From: Oscillospiraceae bacterium
GTDB taxonomy: Bacteria > Bacillota > Clostridia > Oscillospirales > Oscillospiraceae
DNA length: 64,000 bases
Assembly (NCBI GenBank): GCA_020025275.1
Contig: JAHHSI010000009.1
Span: forward strand, 31,509 to 95,508
Reading direction: 5' to 3'
A program made the translations under genes and the position numbers. Positions 53,472-62,063 of this stretch are shown here, piece after piece. Below the pieces are notes generated by a model. It did no database searches. It was not told the DNA's origin and saw nothing but the letters and a program-made list of their open reading frames with translations. How positions within the stretch are numbered: position 1 is the first letter of the stretch; every line of letters starts with the position of its first letter.

Positions 53472-55061
53472 TTAAAAATAGACCTTGGCTCTCAGAATAA
53501 TGGCCAGCTTGATCAGCTCGTCACTGTCTGAGAGATTGCAGTCTAACAGCTGCTCAATTTTCCGAATCCGGTAGAGCAGTGTATTGCGATGCAGGAAAAG
53601 TTCCTCCGCCGTCTGTGTCCGCACGCCCATGTTCTTAATCAGAACCCGCAGCGTCTTAAGCAATTCTGTGTGGTGCTCCTGATCGTATTCCTCCAAGCGC
53701 CGGACGGTCTCCAGACACAGTTTCTTCAAATACGGGTTATTGTCACTATGCAGCAGTGCCTGATCGATCCGCATATTTTCGATACACACCACAGATGGGT
53801 ATTCTTCGTTGCATCTACTGATTCGAATGGCGTCCCGTGCCTCCGCAAAGGCCTCCGACAGCCCGATATAGCTGGTAATGCCCCGCACAACTCCTGCGGT
53901 AAAGCTCAAATGCAGTGCAGTCTGTGAGCGTCTTCTGATGCGGTATAGGCCGGCGGTCAATTCCTTTTTTTCTACCTTATCCGAGAGAATACATGTAAAG
54001 CTATCACTTTTCGAGATAATAGCCGCAGTGGGAAACTCCTCCGCAATGATGCGCTCCACCTTTTGCTTGGCCTCCAAAATTTCCAACTCTGAATTTTGGG
54101 AAACATACTCTGAAAACCCATCCATATCCAAAACGGCAACACACACCGGCAGCATAGGCCAGTGCAGGTATTTGGCACGATAATTCGCCATTTCTTCGCT
54201 CTTGATATTTTTCAGCAGTAAGTCCATGAAAAAACTGCTGCCCATCTGACGCAGATGCTCGTCCAGAACCTCTAATTTTGAAAACTCCAGCGCAACCGCA
54301 GTCACGGCATGATCCAAAATAATCATTTGCATATCGTCCAATGTCAGCGCGGAATTTAGCAGAAATATGTAGCCGCAGATGGAATTTTTCATCCGGATCG
54401 TCCGAATCATCAGCCAGCCGGACTCATAGCGCTGTAAATACGGACTGTCGATTTGCCCGTGCTCCTCTGAAATGTCGTGCATCATTTTTCCAAGGAGATG
54501 ACCGCTTGCTGCATCTGCTTCCATGGCCAAGGGTTTGAATGATGTATCCGTGATGGCAAGGGGCATATGCAGCAGTTGGCCCAGCATTTTCACCAGTGGC
54601 CGCATCCCCCCACCTGAGAGTTCCAGTTCCGCAAATTTCCTATGGATTTCCTCCGAAAACTCCAGACGAATACTTTGTCGGTCGACAATTGCTTTGATAA
54701 TGGGGTTGGTGATATCCGCCAGAGTGATTTCAGCGGGTATGACGATAATCGGAATGGCGAGCTCGTTTGCCAGAGAGATGGCCTCCTGTGGGATATCGCC
54801 GAGAAATCTGGTTTTAATGGCAAGTCCGGCAGAATCTGTCTCATAGAGCGCATGAATCAATCCTACCAGAGCATTGGGAAACGTATGAATGGAATAGCCT
54901 GTGGTGACGACCAGCTCATGGCGCCTGAGCCATGGCGCAATGTCCGGAATTTCCATAACATCGACCAGACTGATTCTGTTTTCCAACCCCGATTTACCTG
55001 CCACGAGCTTACAATCTCTCAATTCAATCAATGACAGCGCTTCGCTGACCGTTATGCTCAT
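53472..55061 (-). CDS. PucR family transcriptional regulator
   Basis: 529 residues. The N-terminal purine-catabolism domain (about 1-130) includes LSLVDVMEIPDIAPWLRRHE-type sequence. A middle region with GGDEF-like remnants and the C-terminal HTH (about 460-520: TAEELFLHRNTLLYRIRKIEQLL) complete the PucR/CdaR layout. Members respond to purine, hydantoin or amino-acid breakdown products. It is the first gene of the cluster, followed 278 nt later by OPT, DUF917, DUF1177, AroM and M29 genes, which it probably regulates. Confidence 0.88.
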   Translation of the reverse strand: MSITVSEALSLIELRDCKLVAGKSGLENRISLVDVMEIPDIAPWLRRHELVVTTGYSIHTFPNALVGLIHALYETDSAGLAIKTRFLGDIPQEAISLANELAIPIIVIPAEITLADITNPIIKAIVDRQSIRLEFSEEIHRKFAELELSGGGMRPLVKMLGQLLHMPLAITDTSFKPLAMEADAASGHLLGKMMHDISEEHGQIDSPYLQRYESGWLMIRTIRMKNSICGYIFLLNSALTLDDMQMIILDHAVTAVALEFSKLEVLDEHLRQMGSSFFMDLLLKNIKSEEMANYRAKYLHWPMLPVCVAVLDMDGFSEYVSQNSELEILEAKQKVERIIAEEFPTAAIISKSDSFTCILSDKVEKKELTAGLYRIRRRSQTALHLSFTAGVVRGITSYIGLSEAFAEARDAIRISRCNEEYPSVVCIENMRIDQALLHSDNNPYLKKLCLETVRRLEEYDQEHHTELLKTLRVLIKNMGVRTQTAEELFLHRNTLLYRIRKIEQLLDCNLSDSDELIKLAIILRAKVYF

Positions 55062-55529
55062 AATACCACCTCAAAACAAAGCACCGTATGGCCTTGCTAT
55101 TTTCTGCAACAGGAAAGTGCATTGAACGACAGGGGCCGGCTGCCTCACAGAAAACCTTGTCTATAGTCGTTTCAAGCCCCCATGGTCTGACCATGCACTC
55201 CAAATCACCTTGATAAAATAATAGGATAAAGCTGCTGCATCTGTCAAGAGACAGTGCTTTCTGCGGCGGCATCCCCCTCCCAGCGCCAGCCATCGCCTTT
55301 GCAAAAGAGAAGAAAACAAATTTCTCCTGCATAGACGAAGGTCTGGGCCGCATGGGTGTACCAGAATATTCGTCATAAAGGGCTTCGAGACGGGAATTGA
55401 AAACCCCCAGACCAGGCAAATGTTCCCAGAAATGTCCCCATATCTACGTGAATGAGTTTCGGGTGCCCTCCGAATGGCATCAGTCAGACCCGCATAAGCA
55501 TCCGGAATGACAAGCGTCGGAGGATCATA
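55062..55529. other. Intergenic region with possible gene remnant
   Basis: About 470 nt. On the minus strand near 55470-55515 a short stretch can be read as LVIPDAYAGLTDAIRRA, which resembles IS256-type transposases, but it breaks after about 17 residues and no further match is seen. No functional gene is apparent. The base composition changes to AT-rich around 55.5 kb. Confidence 0.3.
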
Positions 55530-57005
55530 TCATAAACCATTTTCCTCGGCAAAAAAAGCAGCAAGTTCACTTTCGGAATGCTCATTCCAGTGCTCGCTCC
55601 ATTTTACTTTTCCGTTTTCGACAAAAAGAAAGTAATCGCAGCACCTCTGAATCAATTCAGGATCGTGCGTGATGATAAAAAGTGTTTTTCCCATCTGCTG
55701 CAGCTTTTCTAAGACAGCTGCAACTTCTTCCATATGTCTGAAATCCAATCCACTTGTCGGCTCATCAAAAACCATGATCTCACGTCCGGATGCCACTGCA
55801 CTTGCAATCGCAACCCGTTGCTGCTGGCCACCGGATAAGGACATCGGGTGTCTTTGCTTCAAAGTTTCAATATTCAAATCCATCAAAATTTGTTCAGCAG
55901 TTACCTGATCGTCTTCATTGCCATCCATACTGAGCATGACTTCATCCAGCACAGCTTCGGTAAACAGCTGATGACTTGGATTTTGCATTACCATATAGCA
56001 CAAATTCAATCGTTTTTTGCTGGAATAGGATTTCCCGTCCATATGAATTTCACCGGAAGATTTTTTCTCAAGTCCACACAGGCAGCGTGCTAATGTCGTT
56101 TTTCCCGCACCGTTGCTGCCAACAATCCCAATAACACTTCCTTTGGGCACAGAAACAGAATCAATCTGCAGCGCCGGTTGATTTCCATATGAAAAATAAA
56201 AATTCGACATAGTGATCTGCTCATCTGATAATGATGCCGTTTTATAGTGCTGCTTAAAATCAATCGGCAAGCGTGAACGAAGCCCCATACGAGCAATTTC
56301 CTCGCGGGAAAGCTTTTTGAATTCCTGTATTGACATATCATCGGTTATTTCCCCATCCCGCATATAGAGGACACGATCAACCAAATCCATGAGATAACTG
56401 AGCCGATGTTCTGCAATAATGATTGTTTTCCCCTGATCTTTCCATAAGCGAATCACTTTTCCCAATTCATGAATCGATTTCAAATCCAAATTGGAAGAAG
56501 GTTCATCCAAAACCAAAATTTCAGGATTCATCATCGCAGCAGAAGCGCAGGCAATTTTTTGCTTTTCTCCACCAGATAGCGCAAAAATACTTCGATTCAT
56601 CAAAAATTGTATATGAAAATCTGCAACAACCTCCTTCATCCGTGCTGTGATTTTTTCTTCCGGCCATCCCAAATTTTCGCAGCCAAAAGCTAATTCTGAA
56701 TTCGTATCCACCGCGAAAAATTGACTTCTTGGATTTTGAAAGACAGAGCCCACTACGGGGGCAATTTCATAGAGCGCTTTCTCTGAAATTTTGTCTCCAT
56801 GGACACGTACACTACCCAATAGATCGCCTTCATAGTAATTGGGAATCAGACCATTGATCAGTCTGGTGAGCGTTGTTTTTCCGCAACCAGATTCACCACA
56901 GATCAGAACAACCTGTCCTTCCGGGATCGTCAAAGTAATGTTGCTGATTTGACCTGAGGTAGATGCAGCATCATATGAAAATGAAACGTTATTGAATTCC
57001 AGCAA
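55530..57005 (-). CDS. ECF transporter double ATPase (EcfA-EcfA' fusion), TTG start
   Basis: 491 residues, two ATPase domains. First: GESGCGKTT (about 36), ALSGGEKQK, ILVLDEPSSNLD, AEHR. Second: GSNGAGKTT (about 296), LSGGQQQR, IMVFDEPTSGLD, THD. The TTG at 57005 has AGGAGG seven bases upstream. It is the last gene of the pair 3 operon and matches the first two-thirds of the fused protein at 40909, with the T subunit separate at 57018-57755. Together with T and S it should form a complete ECF importer. Confidence 0.86.
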   Translation of the reverse strand: MLEFNNVSFSYDAASTSGQISNITLTIPEGQVVLICGESGCGKTTLTRLINGLIPNYYEGDLLGSVRVHGDKISEKALYEIAPVVGSVFQNPRSQFFAVDTNSELAFGCENLGWPEEKITARMKEVVADFHIQFLMNRSIFALSGGEKQKIACASAAMMNPEILVLDEPSSNLDLKSIHELGKVIRLWKDQGKTIIIAEHRLSYLMDLVDRVLYMRDGEITDDMSIQEFKKLSREEIARMGLRSRLPIDFKQHYKTASLSDEQITMSNFYFSYGNQPALQIDSVSVPKGSVIGIVGSNGAGKTTLARCLCGLEKKSSGEIHMDGKSYSSKKRLNLCYMVMQNPSHQLFTEAVLDEVMLSMDGNEDDQVTAEQILMDLNIETLKQRHPMSLSGGQQQRVAIASAVASGREIMVFDEPTSGLDFRHMEEVAAVLEKLQQMGKTLFIITHDPELIQRCCDYFLFVENGKVKWSEHWNEHSESELAAFFAEENGL

Positions 57006-57017
57006 AACCGCACCTCC

Positions 57018-57755
57018 TCACCAAAGTAACCCAATTGCCCGAAACAGATTAAGTACCAACATAAGGCCACCATACAGCAGCATACAACCATCAAACTTAT
57101 GAAATCCGACCTGGCAGATATTGGTTCGTTTGATAGGTGCCCCCAAGCCACGAGTCAGAGATGCCGCGGATAGTTCCTCTCCAATCTTAACAGAGCAAAT
57201 CATCATGGGAATAAAGCGATACTCCAGCATTTTAGAAGTTTTTCTTCCACCGATCCGAATTCCACGCATCCTCATCGCATCGCCAATGTTATGGTATTCT
57301 TCCATAACGGTTGGGAAAAAGCGAAACAAAACAGCCAGCGGGATAATCAACTTCTGGGTTACGTGCATCCGTTCCATCGCCGCAACAAATTCACTGACAG
57401 TTGTGGTACTAACAGTATAATATCCCATCACGACACCGGGCAACAAACGTCCAAACAATCCACAGAAGAACAAAAGCAAAAATCCGGATGTACCCATAGC
57501 AGGAAGAATCAACAACTCGCACAAGAATAGGATCGTAAATAGCGTTGTAAAGCAGATAGCCTGTCTCCATTTTCCACTCGAAAGGAGCAGCAGGAACGGG
57601 ATGAGGGCCGTCAGTGGCTTAATGACAATCATGATACCACTGACTTCCCCTCCAACCACTAAAATACTGATTGTAAGCAGCAAAAATATTTTTGTTCTCG
57701 GATCCAGTCGAATTCCTTTATTCTCTGCTTGGCTGCTTAATACCTGCCAGTCCAT
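57018..57755 (-). CDS. ECF transporter T component
   Basis: 245 residues, about five helices. After the N-terminal NKGIRLDPRTKIFLLL, the C-terminal coupling region has GDAMRMRGIRIGG (about 160) and SLTRGLGAPIK (about 205), the two R-G motifs of EcfT. The ATG overlaps the S-component stop (ATGA). A longer in-frame reading from 57863 would run into the S gene and is rejected. It links S (57755-58345) with the double ATPase. Confidence 0.84.
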   Translation of the reverse strand: MDWQVLSSQAENKGIRLDPRTKIFLLLTISILVVGGEVSGIMIVIKPLTALIPFLLLLSSGKWRQAICFTTLFTILFLCELLILPAMGTSGFLLLFFCGLFGRLLPGVVMGYYTVSTTTVSEFVAAMERMHVTQKLIIPLAVLFRFFPTVMEEYHNIGDAMRMRGIRIGGRKTSKMLEYRFIPMMICSVKIGEELSAASLTRGLGAPIKRTNICQVGFHKFDGCMLLYGGLMLVLNLFRAIGLLW

Positions 57756-58345
57756 CAAGCAATTCCTGCTTTCTTGAAATGCTTTTTCAAAATCTTTTTT
57801 CCCCAAATCCCCCCTATGATGCCGCTGATAAAGCAAGCCGCAAGAAGCACCGGAAGCATCCAATTCGGATAGAACGACATATAGCTATCAGCATAAGCCT
57901 GCCCATAACTTTCAATCACATGCTGATAGTGAGCCTCACGGGTGATAAAAACGGCCAAATAGTTTCCAATATACCATAAGCTAAAAATACCAGAAGCGAG
58001 TACACTTTTCTTAGCACTGACGTAATTTCCGGATTTAGCAGCAATATCAGCCAGTACCGCCGCAACAAATCCTGTCAGCAAGCAATAATACCCCATTCCG
58101 GTCAGTAACATAACAATCCCCATGATCACACCCATAATGGTAATCATGCCGAATTTTTTCGTTTTCGTCAAAAACAGCATGAATGGAATACTGCCGGCAA
58201 TGGGGCAGATCACGGTGAGCAGTGGATGAAAAATTGGAACCAGGCTCAGGAAAGAAAGTATCATTGTGATGACCAGATAGATTGCAGCATAAATGCCGAC
58301 ATTCACCAAATCCTTTGCCTGCAATTTGTTTGTCGTTTTTTCCAT
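57755..58345 (-). CDS. MptD-type ECF S component
   Basis: 196 residues, five to six helices, same family as the S component at 43134. Typical segments: LVNVGIYAAIYLVITMILSF (about 13-32), PLLTVICPIAGSIPFMLFLT and GYYCLLTGFVAAVLADIAAKSG. The C-terminus (GKKILKKHFKKAGIA) matches the other copy's KAILKKHFLEEKHA. AAAGGAGG precedes the ATG. It is preceded 14 nt upstream by ABC pair 3 and followed by T and AA', giving the order pair-S-T-AA'. Ligand unknown. Confidence 0.85.
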   Translation of the reverse strand: MEKTTNKLQAKDLVNVGIYAAIYLVITMILSFLSLVPIFHPLLTVICPIAGSIPFMLFLTKTKKFGMITIMGVIMGIVMLLTGMGYYCLLTGFVAAVLADIAAKSGNYVSAKKSVLASGIFSLWYIGNYLAVFITREAHYQHVIESYGQAYADSYMSFYPNWMLPVLLAACFISGIIGGIWGKKILKKHFKKAGIA

Positions 58346-58359
58346 ACGAAAATCCTCCT

Positions 58360-60108
58360 TTAGGTATTCAGACTCCAGCCAGCGCTTTCTTTTTGCAGCG
58401 CGAGCATATGCCGGTACAGCCCATCTTTTTGCATCAGCTCCTGGTGCGTTCCTCTTTCCAAAATGGCCCCCTGCTTCAGCACAATAATCTGGTCACAGTT
58501 CTCTATGGAACGAAGTCGGTGGGCAATCATCAGGACGGTCTTGTCTTTTACTAATCTGCTGATCGCTTCCTGAATCAGCGTTTCGTTTTCCGGGTCCAGA
58601 CTGGCCGTTGCTTCATCCAATAAAATAATAGGCGCATCTTTCAAAAAAGCACGGGCGATGGAAATTCGCTGACGCTCGCCCCCGGACAAAGTTTTTCCAT
58701 TTTCGCCGATGATTGTCTGATACCCGTCGGGCAGGTTTTCAATAAATTCCTCACATTGGGCGAGGCGGGCCGCTTCCCGAATTTCCTCCTCAGTAGCATC
58801 TTTTTTGCCAATTTTTATATTGTTGTAAATCGTATCATTAAAAAGTACTACGTCCTGAAATACAATGGAGAAATACTGAAGAAGTGTTTCCGGATCGATT
58901 TTATTGATGTCCTTCCCGTCAATGAGAACCTTCCCCCGTGGAATATCCCAAAAGCGGCATGCCAGCCGGCTGATCGTGCTTTTACCGCAGCCTGACGGAC
59001 CGACAAGTGCGGTTGTCTGTCCCTGCTTTGCAGTAAACGTAACATCGCGAATGACCTCTTGACCCTCGTTGTAGGCAAACGAAACATGATCAAAAACAAT
59101 ATCAAAAGTATTCAGTCTGATTTCCGCATCGCCTTCCTGCGGTGGATATTCTTCGATTTCCCGAATTCTTGCTGCACTGACCAGAGAGTGAAAAAACTCA
59201 CCCGCGCGGAAAATGATCGTGGTAAGCGGGTCATATACTTGCGATGCTACGAACAAGAATAGCAAAAATGTATAAATACTGATGCTTCCTTTCGCCAGCA
59301 AGCTTGCGCCGACAATCATCACAAGGACAAGACCGACACGAAGAATATTATAAGCAAGGCAGATAAAGATACCAACCGCAACTTCATACAGCATTGACGT
59401 CTTGACAACTTTGCGTACCTTGTTTTCCAGACCGGTGCGATATTCCTCAGCCTTTTCCGAGGCATGCATCAGTTTCATATTGTCAAAGAATTCTTGTAAA
59501 CCATCACTGACAGCTAACTTTGCATTGCGGTTTTTCCAGTTGATGCCGTCACTGATTTTAAAACTAAACAAGAAAAGTCCAAAGGCAATCGGCAGTGTAC
59601 TAAATAGAGCCAGTGCAAGCTGCCAGTTGAAAAAGAACAGCAACACAATTACCAGAATACTGGATAATATTCCCCCGAACAAAGAGGGAACATCGCCCGA
59701 TAGGGACAGTTCCAGCTCAGAGGTGTCATTCATCAGTGTACTGGTAAGATCGCTCAGATCCTTTTTTCCGAAGTAGGAAAGAGGAAGTTTTCTTAGTTTT
59801 TCTGCCAGAGAAACTCTTGTGTTGGCACTTTCTTTATAAGCTGACTGGTAGGTTTTGGAGTAATTCAGGCGATAAAGCAGATAGATCACTCCAACAATAA
59901 TGAAGGCGATCCCCTCATAGAAAAACAAATTAGGAGCATCCGGGGTATCTTGCCAGTAGTGGGACAGCAAGGCGGACACAACAACAAAAAGAAGGACTGT
60001 CGGAAACAGAATACTGATATTATGAAGCGCACTTGTAAGAATTCCTATAAAAACCTCTTTTGCCCCTTGATCTGTCAATGAATAGATTTTTTTGAGTTTT
60101 TGAATCAT
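58360..60108 (-). CDS. ABC half-transporter (permease-ATPase), pair 3, second subunit
   Basis: 582 residues, six helices (about 20-310), GPSGCGKST, FQDVVLFND, LSGGERQRI, IILLDEATASLDPENE, IAHR, ending QKESAGWSLNT. The ATG at 60108 overlaps the partner's stop (ATGA) and has GGAGG upstream. Together with 60105-61880 and the S-T-AA' genes it makes one operon with all components of an ABC pair and an ECF importer. Same tail motif (A-G-W-x-L) as the pair 1 and pair 2 second subunits. Confidence 0.86.
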   Translation of the reverse strand: MIQKLKKIYSLTDQGAKEVFIGILTSALHNISILFPTVLLFVVVSALLSHYWQDTPDAPNLFFYEGIAFIIVGVIYLLYRLNYSKTYQSAYKESANTRVSLAEKLRKLPLSYFGKKDLSDLTSTLMNDTSELELSLSGDVPSLFGGILSSILVIVLLFFFNWQLALALFSTLPIAFGLFLFSFKISDGINWKNRNAKLAVSDGLQEFFDNMKLMHASEKAEEYRTGLENKVRKVVKTSMLYEVAVGIFICLAYNILRVGLVLVMIVGASLLAKGSISIYTFLLFLFVASQVYDPLTTIIFRAGEFFHSLVSAARIREIEEYPPQEGDAEIRLNTFDIVFDHVSFAYNEGQEVIRDVTFTAKQGQTTALVGPSGCGKSTISRLACRFWDIPRGKVLIDGKDINKIDPETLLQYFSIVFQDVVLFNDTIYNNIKIGKKDATEEEIREAARLAQCEEFIENLPDGYQTIIGENGKTLSGGERQRISIARAFLKDAPIILLDEATASLDPENETLIQEAISRLVKDKTVLMIAHRLRSIENCDQIIVLKQGAILERGTHQELMQKDGLYRHMLALQKESAGWSLNT

Positions 60109-61880
60109 TTGTCTCCACCTCCAATTCTCCAAGAAGTGCTTGCGTTGTATTCACGATACATCTGTGCATACATTCCATCTTTTTCCAGTAACTCTGTATG
60201 GGTTCCCTGTTCCTCTACTGCACCGTTTTTCATGACGATAATCTTATCTGCACCGACAACAGTGGAAAGCCTATGGGCAATCATGATCACAGTTTTGCCT
60301 CTCATAAGTTCATCAAGTGCACGTAGAATCAGGGATTCATTTTCAGGATCTGCAAAGGATGTAGCTTCGTCCAGCAAGATAATCGGAGCATCCTGTAAAA
60401 TTGCGCGGGCAAGCGCAATGCGCTGCTGCTCACCCCCAGATAGATATACCCCATCCGTCCCGATGACCGTGTGGATCCCATCCGGCAATTTTTCCAGAAT
60501 ATCATCGCATTGCGCCGCATGCAAAGCCTGCAAGATTTCTTCCTCGGCAGCATCTTTTTTACAGAAGGAAACATTATCTGCAATGCTCATTTTTAGCAGT
60601 TCATTTTCCTGAAATACGAAGCTGAATTGTTTCATCCACGTCTGATAGTTCAGGTCCTGAAGATTTTGTCCATCAATGAAGATCTTTCCATGATAACCAT
60701 CCCAGAAACGAGCAATTAAGTTTGCCACTGTGGATTTTCCACTTCCTGATGGGCCTACAAGTGCTGTGACAGTACCGGATTTCACAGTGAAAGAAAGATG
60801 GTTCAGCGCCGGCTCGGCTTCTTCCGTGTACCTGAATGTAACATCATCAAATACAATGCCAGTTCCCTCCGTGGGCATAACAGACGCACTGAAATCCTGT
60901 TCCGGTGAATTTAGCACTTCTTCGATAGAATCGAGTGCTTGTGTCGCCATCATCATATTCGACGAGCAGTTCATGATCCGGGTCAGAATCGTAGAAACGA
61001 GTGGGGTAAAAATGACAAAGAAAATCAGGCTGTGCAGTGCACCTTCAGGGTTTCCGGAAACATTATATAGAATAATGCCTGCCGGAATCAGCACAAAAAA
61101 CAATCCATTTACCGCTGTAATATAGATACTCATCGGTGTTTTCATGGACATAACATATTCCATAGAGAACTTTTTATAATTCAGAATTGACTTATAGAAC
61201 TGCTTAAAAGAATGTACTGTCTGTCCAAAGACCTTGACAACACTGATCCCACGGACATACTCAACACCGGCTGCACTCATTTCCGCCATCGCCTTCTGAT
61301 ACTGATCAATCAACCCGGTTTTTTCGCCTTTCAACATCATCGAAAGCGCACTAAATCCAACCATGATAGGAACTAAACAAACCAGGGACATTCTCCAGTC
61401 AAAGTAAAACATTCCGCCAAGAAACACAAAAGGCATAACAAAAGACTGCGCCATATCCGGCATTTGATGGGCCACAAAATTCTCTGTACTTTCAACGCTT
61501 TTTTCAACCGTCTTTCTCAGCTTGCCGCTGGCATTTTCAGAATAATATTCCAGTGGTACTTTTTCCAAATGACGTATCAGTCGAATACGAATCTTAGACA
61601 TCATGGTAAATGCAGTCAAATGGGACAGCAGCAATCCTACGCCATACGTTCCAAAGCCCATAGAAATAGCCATGAATGCCTGCCATCCAAAGTGAGATAA
61701 CTCGCCGGCGGACACATTCGTGCCATGGAGAAATACGGCATTTGCTGCTCTATATATGTAAATGTAGGTCCCTACCGTGATTACGCCGCTGATTGCAGTA
61801 AATATCCATGACAGCACCATGGATATTTTATAATTCCCGGCATATCCCATAAGCCTTGATAAGAGATTCTTCTTTTTCAA
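60105..61880 (-). CDS. ABC half-transporter (permease-ATPase), pair 3, first subunit, TTG start
   Basis: 591 residues, six helices (about 17-305), GPSGSGKST, FVFQENELLKM, LSGGEQQRI, IILLDEATSFADPENE, IAHR, ending STSWRIGGGDK. The start codon is TTG at 61880 with GAGGGGG seven bases upstream. It is first in the operon, divergent from the AraC gene at 62064, with site E between. AT-rich like the rest of 55.5-63 kb. Confidence 0.86.
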   Translation of the reverse strand: MKKKNLLSRLMGYAGNYKISMVLSWIFTAISGVITVGTYIYIYRAANAVFLHGTNVSAGELSHFGWQAFMAISMGFGTYGVGLLLSHLTAFTMMSKIRIRLIRHLEKVPLEYYSENASGKLRKTVEKSVESTENFVAHQMPDMAQSFVMPFVFLGGMFYFDWRMSLVCLVPIMVGFSALSMMLKGEKTGLIDQYQKAMAEMSAAGVEYVRGISVVKVFGQTVHSFKQFYKSILNYKKFSMEYVMSMKTPMSIYITAVNGLFFVLIPAGIILYNVSGNPEGALHSLIFFVIFTPLVSTILTRIMNCSSNMMMATQALDSIEEVLNSPEQDFSASVMPTEGTGIVFDDVTFRYTEEAEPALNHLSFTVKSGTVTALVGPSGSGKSTVANLIARFWDGYHGKIFIDGQNLQDLNYQTWMKQFSFVFQENELLKMSIADNVSFCKKDAAEEEILQALHAAQCDDILEKLPDGIHTVIGTDGVYLSGGEQQRIALARAILQDAPIILLDEATSFADPENESLILRALDELMRGKTVIMIAHRLSTVVGADKIIVMKNGAVEEQGTHTELLEKDGMYAQMYREYNASTSWRIGGGDK

Positions 61881-61932
61881 TTCTATTCCCCCTCTTTATT
61901 TTTTGACTCATATGTGATAGAATGACCCAGCA

Positions 61933-61948
61933 GTTAGCACAGGCTAAT
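61933..61948 (-). promoter_or_regulatory. Shared operator (site E) before ABC pair 3
   Basis: GTTAGCACAGGCTAAT, one base off GTTAG-N6-CTAAC; TTAGC and GCTAA pair around ACAG. It lies in the divergent space between pair 3 (start 61880) and the AraC gene (62064), so it may control either. Confidence 0.6.
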
Positions 61949-62063
61949 CGTTTATTGTTTATGTTAACCCCCTCTGTGAATAGATTCAATAGCAGACCGG
62001 CAACTGAGGATATTTGCCGAAAAAGAGGGGATAAATGCCGAAGGAATTCAAGGAGGTGTCCCA

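Noticed and set aside
55024..55419. 131-residue frame upstream of pucR
   Set aside because: No ribosome site, no family pattern, and it overlaps the pucR start. A short IS256-like stretch nearby (55470-55515) is too short and broken to call a mobile element.
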